Positions 56,909 through 64,000 of a stretch of 64,000 nucleotides of DNA are shown piece by piece. The stretch is from a bacterium. GTDB lineage: Bacteria; Fidelibacterota; Marinisomatia; Marinisomatales; TCS55. How positions within the stretch are numbered: the stretch's first letter is position 1; every line of letters starts with the position of its first letter. A program made the position numbers and the translations under genes. The DNA is taken from contig SGYN01000003.1 in assembly GCA_004321715.1 (NCBI GenBank), forward strand, positions 39,645-103,644. The letters are read 5' to 3'. Under the pieces are notes generated by a model, which saw only the letters and a list, made by a program, of their open reading frames with translations, did no database searches and was not told the origin of the DNA.

Positions 56909-58336
56909 ATGAATATAGTTAAACACCCAAATTTATTATTCGCAATAATCTTCTCTGCAACAATTGTTGCTCAAAGCCCTTTTTTGGAGTCGTTACCGTA
57001 CGCACCTCCTGATTTTCAACAATATCCAATAAGGCATCACACGGATCATAATTACCCAACACAAACCCCTAATGGGGTCAATGCAAGATTTGATGGACGT
57101 ATTTTTACAAACAACATTGTGGCCTTCGATTGCCCTGCCGGTGTTTCTTGTTATGATGGTCATGCGGGAAATGATTATCATATGCCAATGAATACGCCAA
57201 TCCTAGCAGCAGCTGATGGCTATGTCGTATGGTCTTCATTTTCTCCTGGGGCGGACCCCTGCCCAGGAGGTATATCTCCTAATGGTGACACTGGTATTAT
57301 CATTATTTATCACTACAATGATTACTTTACTTGTTATCTTCACCTGAACCCTCCATTAAATGTTTTGGTTGGGGAAACAGTTGCGGCAGGAGATACTATT
57401 GGATTTAATGGGATGACCGGTTGTGCAACCTCCCCTCATTTGCATTTTGAAGTAAGAAAAGAAAATTACTTCTTTGATCAACAGCTGCCTTGGGTTGTTG
57501 ACCCTTATGGATGGTGGGGCGATTACGAAGATCCAATTCGTAGCTTGCGAGGCTTTGAAAATGAATGGCTATGGAAATCGGGGTGGATTATCGATGATGG
57601 GGATGTTGCCTTTCAACGGTTTCATGGGCCAAACTGGAGCTACCTAGATATTGGGTATAATGATGATTCGTGGACTGTTCCAATTTCTTCTGATGAAGAA
57701 AACAGCGCACATTATGCTATATGGGTTCCGGAACTTGTAGATAGCGGTGAGTATAATATTGATGTGTTTATTCCAAATATTTCTGATTTAACAACTGCGG
57801 CACAATATGAAATTATTATAAAGGATAGCTCTGGTATAAATACTAAAAACATTGTAACCGTTGACCAAACAAGTAGTTCGGGTGGTTTCACAACCATTGC
57901 GACACTAGATCTTCCGGCTGGTTCAAACTGTGCTGTTATTCTTCGGGATGTGGTGGGCCCTCAGTCAACGGGGCTATATGTATCTTTTGATGCTGTTCGT
58001 TTTATAAACAATCAACAGCTGGAAATCAATAATGAAAGTAGTTCGTCAATCATTCCTAATAGCCTTGTTGTATATCCGTCTTATCCAAACCCTTTTAATT
58101 CTAACACTACAATTCTCTATGAAGTTTTTGATCAAAACGTAATAGAGATGTCTATTTTTGATATATCGGGTAATCATGTTAATACCCTAATAAATGAATT
58201 GAAACCTCCTGGAAAACATTCTTTTTCATGGAATGGCGAGGATAACAATAATCAGATTGTTCCATCTGGTTTATACTATTGTGTTGTTACAGCAAGCGGG
58301 TTCCGAGACGTCCAGAAAATTATTTTATTGAAATAA
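56909..58336 (+). CDS. Secreted M23-family metallopeptidase with C-terminal sorting-type domain
   Basis: 475 aa; GHAGNDYHMPMNTPILAAADGYVVW, CYLHLNPPLNV, TSPHLHFEVRKENY; C-terminal YPNPFNSNTTILYEV...VQKIILLK. Confidence 0.9.
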   Translation: MNIVKHPNLLFAIIFSATIVAQSPFLESLPYAPPDFQQYPIRHHTDHNYPTQTPNGVNARFDGRIFTNNIVAFDCPAGVSCYDGHAGNDYHMPMNTPILAAADGYVVWSSFSPGADPCPGGISPNGDTGIIIIYHYNDYFTCYLHLNPPLNVLVGETVAAGDTIGFNGMTGCATSPHLHFEVRKENYFFDQQLPWVVDPYGWWGDYEDPIRSLRGFENEWLWKSGWIIDDGDVAFQRFHGPNWSYLDIGYNDDSWTVPISSDEENSAHYAIWVPELVDSGEYNIDVFIPNISDLTTAAQYEIIIKDSSGINTKNIVTVDQTSSSGGFTTIATLDLPAGSNCAVILRDVVGPQSTGLYVSFDAVRFINNQQLEINNESSSSIIPNSLVVYPSYPNPFNSNTTILYEVFDQNVIEMSIFDISGNHVNTLINELKPPGKHSFSWNGEDNNNQIVPSGLYYCVVTASGFRDVQKIILLK

Positions 58337-58340
58337 CGCT

Positions 58341-60338
58341 TTATTTTATCAATAGCATTTTTCCAGATCTTGTTAATAAATCTGTTTTTAATTGATAGAT
58401 GTAAACACCAGAGCTTGCAGCTTTATATTTATAATCATTTCCATTCCAAGATACTTCCATTTTCCCTGGTGGAAAATTTCCATTAATTAATTGTTTTACA
58501 AGCTGCCCTCTATAATTATAAATCGCTAGGGTTCCTTTTGTTTCTTCAGGGATGCTTAGATATATTATTGTTTCAAATGCAAATGGGTTTGGGTAATTGC
58601 CATAGTTTTCATCTTCTGTCTGGGGTTTACCCAAAAATGTAAAATGTATGTCCTTAATGTTAAATTCTTCATCAATCACATTTAGCTGCAATGTGCTCTT
58701 TCCTTGTTCAATATAGTGCTCTGCTACAGTTACATCTTGCCAGGATCGCCATCCGCCAGTGTTTGGAACAGTAACAATTTCTCCTATCCTTGAATTATCA
58801 TATAACAGCTCGAGCTCTCCTCCGTACACGTTGGAAGCTATTCGTATACTAATTTTATACATGCCAGTCGAATCTGCGTGAACTGTATATTTTGTCCATT
58901 CATTATCCATTGTCCAGCCAATAGCGTATTCCGATCCAACATTGTCACTGGTTTTTAAAATATCTACCCCATCGTTTCGGTATGTCCACCCTGAATTCCA
59001 CGCTTTGGAATCCCCACTAAATTTATTGGCATCTTCAAATATTTCATCTTGATATGCTACTCCATTCATTCCAATATCAAAATCTGTTGCTGACACCATT
59101 CCTGGTAAACGGTGTTCCGTAAAAGGTTTTGATGTAGAAGAGAAATCGGGGTCATTAAATGCAGCCAACAAACCAGCGTTAGGAACACAATTTTCAAACT
59201 TATACGCTTCCGCCAACTGCTGTAGTCCAGACTGTGCTTTTTCTACTGATGGTTTTGGACCCAGATTGCTCCAGTGTTTAAGAATAGATGTAAAATCTTC
59301 TGGGGGCTCAATTCCCATCAAAGTAGAAATACTTCCGTTGTGTTTAAAATTCCACCAACTCCAACCAATATTGTTGTCTTCAAATAATTTAATTTTATGA
59401 TATGCCCAATGGTTTGAGTTTTCTCCTACCTCTCCAACCCATAGGGGAACATTGTAGGCTGCGCTCATGTTTGTATATTGACTAACCCAAGCAGTTTGCG
59501 TGCTGGGACCAATATAATGGTGAAAACTATATGACATATTATCATCAAAAGGAGGAGTTAGATTTGCAAAGTCATTTGCATACCAATTGCCTTCGATGAA
59601 AATGATGTGATTTTGATCAACAGATCGTATGGAGTCAACTATCTCAATGTAATATTCTCTAAAATCTAGAGAAGTAAAGTCTGCTTCAAGAACTGGTTCA
59701 TTTAATAAATCATAGCCCCCTATCCATTGAGACTCAGAATAATAATCTGCAATGTATTTCCAAATAGCTACGGTCCAATCCCGGTTATATTTGTGTACCC
59801 ACAGACCGGCCTCATCTCCGTTACCATCAGAAAAATCATTTCTGTTTTGACCGCCAGGGGCACAATGCATATCCAAAATAAGATAAATTCCATTATTAGA
59901 ACACCACTCAAGGACTGGGTCAATAATATCAAAACCATCATTGATAAACGTATTGGTGTCAGTAGAAAAAAATTTGTAGTGAAAGGGAACGCGTAATGAA
60001 TTAAACCCCCATTCAGATAGCTGTACGATATCTTCTTCCGTAATATATGTTGAATAATAGTTTTGATAAAAAGCGCTCGTTGCGCTATCGCCCACCAAAC
60101 TTATTATTTGATTCTCTATTTCCGTTGTGGACCCATAAAAGCCGCTTGTGTTCCACATATACCCTTCTTGTACAAGCCAACCACCCAGCCCAAAACCTCG
60201 AAGCTGAACCGTGTCTCCACTAGTGCTTACAAATACCCGACCGGATGTTGCTAGATATGCATATATAAAGTTGGGCGCACAAAGCGAAAACAGAAATATA
60301 GTTGTATATATGTAAGGGCGATAAATGCACTTTTTCAT
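58341..60338 (-). CDS. Glycoside hydrolase family 5-like with CBM-type domain and C-terminal sorting-type domain
   Basis: 665 aa; QLRGFGLGGWLVQEGYMW, YLILDMHCAPGGQN, GGYDLLNEPVLE, PLWVGEVGEN; C-terminal NYPNPFAFETIIYLSIP...SGKMLLIK. Confidence 0.87.
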   Translation of the reverse strand: MKKCIYRPYIYTTIFLFSLCAPNFIYAYLATSGRVFVSTSGDTVQLRGFGLGGWLVQEGYMWNTSGFYGSTTEIENQIISLVGDSATSAFYQNYYSTYITEEDIVQLSEWGFNSLRVPFHYKFFSTDTNTFINDGFDIIDPVLEWCSNNGIYLILDMHCAPGGQNRNDFSDGNGDEAGLWVHKYNRDWTVAIWKYIADYYSESQWIGGYDLLNEPVLEADFTSLDFREYYIEIVDSIRSVDQNHIIFIEGNWYANDFANLTPPFDDNMSYSFHHYIGPSTQTAWVSQYTNMSAAYNVPLWVGEVGENSNHWAYHKIKLFEDNNIGWSWWNFKHNGSISTLMGIEPPEDFTSILKHWSNLGPKPSVEKAQSGLQQLAEAYKFENCVPNAGLLAAFNDPDFSSTSKPFTEHRLPGMVSATDFDIGMNGVAYQDEIFEDANKFSGDSKAWNSGWTYRNDGVDILKTSDNVGSEYAIGWTMDNEWTKYTVHADSTGMYKISIRIASNVYGGELELLYDNSRIGEIVTVPNTGGWRSWQDVTVAEHYIEQGKSTLQLNVIDEEFNIKDIHFTFLGKPQTEDENYGNYPNPFAFETIIYLSIPEETKGTLAIYNYRGQLVKQLINGNFPPGKMEVSWNGNDYKYKAASSGVYIYQLKTDLLTRSGKMLLIK

Positions 60339-60368
60339 AATAAATAATTTATCGCCCTAATATATAAT

Positions 60369-63300
60369 CTACTTCATTAATATCATTTTTTTAATGGATG
60401 TATAGCTCCCAGCATTTATTTTACAAATATATACACCAGAGGAAACGGCTGAACCCATATCGTTTGTGCCGTTCCACTGCAATGAATAAAACCCAGGCTG
60501 ATGTACGTTGTTGGTTAGGGTTTTCACCTTTTGTCCCAATAAGCTATACACAGAAATCATAACATTCGATGTGTTTGGAATATCATATCGAATACTTGTA
60601 ACTGGGTTAAAAGGGTTGGGGTAGTTTTGATGCATTGCAAACTCGATTGGCAATATAGCCTCATCTTGAGCGCTTAGCTCTTCGGGGAAATTTGTTTCCC
60701 AAAACGCGTGCATCTCACCAGCAACATATTCTAATTCATAAATACTACTTGCAGCAAGGGCAGCTATACCAAACGTTATGGAGTCACCATATGCAATGTC
60801 TACCGGACCCACACCAACATAATTGGACACATCCGCATTGAAAACAGATTCATCATTAACGCCGGCTGTCATATGGGACCATTTTTCTTCATTAGAATAC
60901 AAGTAAACACCATCGCTATTGTTGTTTAAAGAGTTAATGTTCACACCCAAACCTTGGTTCAGCATGATTAACCCTGCAAAATGAGATGGGTTTCCTTCTT
61001 GGTCTTGAGCATATACCATTCTATAGTCAGGGCTATAGTGAGAGCTATTGCTTTGATGGTCTGCTATATCCCAATCAAAAAACAGCCCTGCATAGAAACC
61101 AGTTAAATCCGTATTGCCCTCATTCACTATTGTATAATGAAAAATGGCTCCGTTTCTTAATTCAAATGAATCATCAGCGAAGCTTCGTTGTTCAATGCGA
61201 ACACCCAGAGGGTTTTCCGCATCGCTGTCGCGAAGCGACACCACACCAACTTCATTGGCAAGTGCGTGCGCGGTGTCTACATAAAGATACGTGCCTTCTG
61301 TTTCAACAAAATCTTCATCTTGTGTCCAGCCATCTGTATCGTTGCGTATACAATCCGAGATATGATCGACTCCGGTTCCCAACATCAACCCTGCTTCATA
61401 TAAGTAATTATTATTTACATATAGAAAACCAAGACCTACTGAGTCAATGTCCAGTGAGTCTGGTGAAGTTCGGGCGTTGGTATACCCAATGTTTCCTTCA
61501 TTTGTGATTGTTGATTGTAGAATCTCAGTGTTGTGGTCTCTGCTCACTGCATAAGGAATAACACATACAGCATCAGATTGTGGAGATTCGCCCTGTAAAT
61601 ATACCGTAGACATGGTAATACAATGCTCTTCCCCGTTTTCTAACCCATCGATAACTACGTGAGTTGCGCTATCAGCAACAAATGCGGCGCTATCGCCATT
61701 TACATAAAAATGATAACCTAAAAACGAACCACAATCGTCATCTATGTTTTCCTGTAAATCGGCTTCTGATCTAGTGATTTCCGTTTCTATTGGGCGCTTA
61801 TCGTTTAAGCTCACACCTGCATTTATTAATGCATTATACGGAGCTTCCCATGAAACCAACACTTCATTATCTCCAGGTTCTGCATCTACACTATCCGGAA
61901 GACACAACTGAGGGGTTATTCTTGAAATACATATTGTATCCGTGTGCGCCGATTCCCCTTCAACATATAATGATGTAACATAAAAACAATACTCTGTATC
62001 ATACGATAGGTTTGATATCTCATATTCTGAACTCAATAACGTATCAATAGGAACATTGTCTTGGTATACTGTGTACCCTAAAAACGAACCACAAAAATCC
62101 CCTGAAAAGGGAGACCAGTCTAAATACACATTGTCGTAGTCGGAATCTGCTATAAAATAATTTGGTGGGCAAAATGCGGGCGTGATAAGCGATGTGCATA
62201 TGGTATCAGATAAAGAAGAGCTTCCTTGCGTATACCTTGCCATTACATTATAGCAATACTCTTGATCCCATACGGCGTCAAGTATACTAAACGCATGATC
62301 CATTGTTGTTCCAATAGAATCTCCATCTTCCAAGATAGTGTATCCAAGCAAGGCGCCACAATCTTCACCACTGTCTGCTCGTAGAGCTAGGTTGTAGTTA
62401 AAACCGGCATCTACCTGAACGACATTATCGAATGTTTGTGACAAAGCTACACCCCAGTCGTCTGGTCCCCACGCAATAACGGTTCCATCGCTCTTCAGAG
62501 CGATATTGTGATAATATCCTGCGGAAATACCTATAACATCTGATAAATCATCAGGAGGAATAAGAGAGTTTCCAGATAAATTAAAACCCCATACAGCAAC
62601 CGTCCCATCGCTTAGAAGAGCAAGGTTATGATCTCTTCCAGCAGATATAGCGACTACGTTTGTTAAACTATTAGCAATTGAATCTTGCTCTACGCCCCAA
62701 TCATGTGCGCCCCAATCCATAACCGTGCCATCCGCTAATAAAACCAAAGAGTGTACATAGCCAGCAGATACAGCAACCACACCTTCTAAGCTGTCTGGTA
62801 CGTCTGTCTGACCGTTAAAATTATATCCCCAAGCAACAACCGTGCTATCTTCTAATAATGCTAAAGAATGTCTCCATCCAGCAGAAATGGCAACAACGCT
62901 ATCCAATCCGGCTGGTGGGTCTGATTGCCCATCTGCGCTTTGACCATACCCAAAAACAGTTCCATCCGATCGGAGTGCTATTGTAAAATTTAACCCCGCT
63001 GCAACTTGAACCACATCGTGGTTAATCTCAGCCCCTGGCTGTAACCAATTACCTACAGGGTGAATGCTTACCGTGCTGTCGCTATGTAAATAGGCAATGT
63101 GCGATTCGCCAGCAGCAACGCTTTGAACTCCAACAAATTCTGGTAGCGGGTTGAAGCTCCATGGGGCGCCCCATTGTTCTACATATCCATTGGAAAACGG
63201 TGGAGACCAAAGAAGCTCAATCGTGGAATACGTATGAATACTGCTAAAATTCTCTGGTGGACACAACAGGAACTCAACAGGGCTGGTACAAGATGTATCG

Positions 63301-64000
63301 GAAGGGGTAGAATGCGAGGTTTCTAAAAGAACGCCTGAGGAATCAAACTCTCTAAATTCCGCGGTAGCATAAAAACAATATTCCTGTCCAATGGTCAAGT
63401 TGCTCACTAGGAATTCTCTATCCGCGGTATATGCAATTGTATCGCCATCCATAAAAACATAATACTTCCACGCAGAGCTACAGTCGTCCTCTGTTCGTTG
63501 ATTTAATTCTATACTTACTTCATGTTTTTGCGATTCATGTTCTTCTTGTTCGCCGCTTAAAACACTGTTTTTATATTCTGCGACATCTGCACTACTAACA
63601 CCTGGCCCTGGAACCGCAGGGGTAATAAAGCGCTGGCCGTCTCCATAGGTTACGGTTAAGGTTGGGGGGTTGGGTTCAGACCAACCATGAAGAGATATAT
63701 AATATTCCCCGTTTTCAACAAAATCATAATCTACGATTCCAATGGTAAACCAGTTAGATGTGTCGGCAGCGTTGGCAATATCTTCGAATACAGTTCCGAT
63801 TAATGGATACGAATAGGAACCTGCGGAAAAACTAGCTGCCTCCAGAAAGGCTCCATAGTTGTCAGCATTTTCTCCCCACCCCTCGATTATATCTGCATAT
63901 AAATCTTGCGCATCTGTAGTAAGCGGGTTAGAAGAAACCTTTGTTACGTTCCAATACGGCCAATTGGTCTCATATACATAAAAATTGAACTCTACCGATA
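60369..64000 (-). CDS. Large secreted multidomain protein: fibronectin-III-like segments, RCC1-like repeats, C-terminal sorting-type domain (5' end outside window)
   Basis: ORF track starts at an internal ATG (63452); the frame continues upstream (QRTEDDCSSAWKYYVFMDGDT...). RCC1-like VVAISAGxxHxLALLxDGTVxxWG repeats; C-terminal NYPNPFNPVTSIRYDIP...IKKMILMK. Confidence 0.82.
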   Translation of the reverse strand, partial: SVEFNFYVYETNWPYWNVTKVSSNPLTTDAQDLYADIIEGWGENADNYGAFLEAASFSAGSYSYPLIGTVFEDIANAADTSNWFTIGIVDYDFVENGEYYISLHGWSEPNPPTLTVTYGDGQRFITPAVPGPGVSSADVAEYKNSVLSGEQEEHESQKHEVSIELNQRTEDDCSSAWKYYVFMDGDTIAYTADREFLVSNLTIGQEYCFYATAEFREFDSSGVLLETSHSTPSDTSCTSPVEFLLCPPENFSSIHTYSTIELLWSPPFSNGYVEQWGAPWSFNPLPEFVGVQSVAAGESHIAYLHSDSTVSIHPVGNWLQPGAEINHDVVQVAAGLNFTIALRSDGTVFGYGQSADGQSDPPAGLDSVVAISAGWRHSLALLEDSTVVAWGYNFNGQTDVPDSLEGVVAVSAGYVHSLVLLADGTVMDWGAHDWGVEQDSIANSLTNVVAISAGRDHNLALLSDGTVAVWGFNLSGNSLIPPDDLSDVIGISAGYYHNIALKSDGTVIAWGPDDWGVALSQTFDNVVQVDAGFNYNLALRADSGEDCGALLGYTILEDGDSIGTTMDHAFSILDAVWDQEYCYNVMARYTQGSSSLSDTICTSLITPAFCPPNYFIADSDYDNVYLDWSPFSGDFCGSFLGYTVYQDNVPIDTLLSSEYEISNLSYDTEYCFYVTSLYVEGESAHTDTICISRITPQLCLPDSVDAEPGDNEVLVSWEAPYNALINAGVSLNDKRPIETEITRSEADLQENIDDDCGSFLGYHFYVNGDSAAFVADSATHVVIDGLENGEEHCITMSTVYLQGESPQSDAVCVIPYAVSRDHNTEILQSTITNEGNIGYTNARTSPDSLDIDSVGLGFLYVNNNYLYEAGLMLGTGVDHISDCIRNDTDGWTQDEDFVETEGTYLYVDTAHALANEVGVVSLRDSDAENPLGVRIEQRSFADDSFELRNGAIFHYTIVNEGNTDLTGFYAGLFFDWDIADHQSNSSHYSPDYRMVYAQDQEGNPSHFAGLIMLNQGLGVNINSLNNNSDGVYLYSNEEKWSHMTAGVNDESVFNADVSNYVGVGPVDIAYGDSITFGIAALAASSIYELEYVAGEMHAFWETNFPEELSAQDEAILPIEFAMHQNYPNPFNPVTSIRYDIPNTSNVMISVYSLLGQKVKTLTNNVHQPGFYSLQWNGTNDMGSAVSSGVYICKINAGSYTSIKKMILMK

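Noticed and set aside
60986-61507. 173-aa plus-strand ORF
   Set aside because: Antisense to the long RCC1/FN3 reading frame; no recognisable domain.
1-64000. CRISPR arrays, rRNA, tRNA, prophage or transposase genes
   Set aside because: None recognised by eye. A tRNA could be missed without tRNAscan-SE, so absence is not proven.

Overview
AT-rich 64 kb bacterial window. C-terminal 'YPNPFN' sorting-type domains, TonB-dependent receptors and FG-GAP/UnbV proteins suggest an FCB-group or Marinimicrobia-like marine bacterium; this taxonomy is inferred, not tested. The left half (about 2.5-30.3 kb) looks like a coordinated inositol-phosphate (phytate) scavenging and inositol catabolism locus. A chimeric GntR/LacI (AraR-type) regulator at 14104-15186 is divergent from a plus-strand gene run: TonB receptor, beta-propeller phytase lipoprotein, iolD, iolE, transaldolase-family protein, iolB, PhoD-like phosphatase, OPA/GlpT-type transporter, GDPD/PI-PLC-like esterase, iolA. 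On the minus side lie two iolG-like dehydrogenases, a sugar ABC transporter, a hydroxyacid dehydrogenase, a TIM-barrel isomerase, a TRAP transporter, a PfkB kinase and a GntP permease. The divergent promoter region carries two perfect palindromes (TAATTGTACGTACAATTA and TATAATTGTATATACAATTATA). One overlaps the -10 of a good TTGCAT-N17-TATAAT promoter. Canonical iolC and iolJ are not seen, so the transaldolase-family and PfkB proteins are candidate replacements. Three genes in the locus appear to lack ATG/GTG/TTG starts and may begin at AUU/AUA. The middle (30-44 kb) is a cluster of FG-GAP/ASPIC-UnbV and TPR lipoproteins, with a degenerate UshA-like protein and a frameshifted PQQ-dehydrogenase relic. 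The right part has housekeeping genes (ssb, acyltransferase, EamA), a dipeptide ABC operon, a nitrilase-family hydrolase and five secreted proteins with the same C-terminal sorting-type domain. No CRISPR, rRNA, phage or transposase was recognised.
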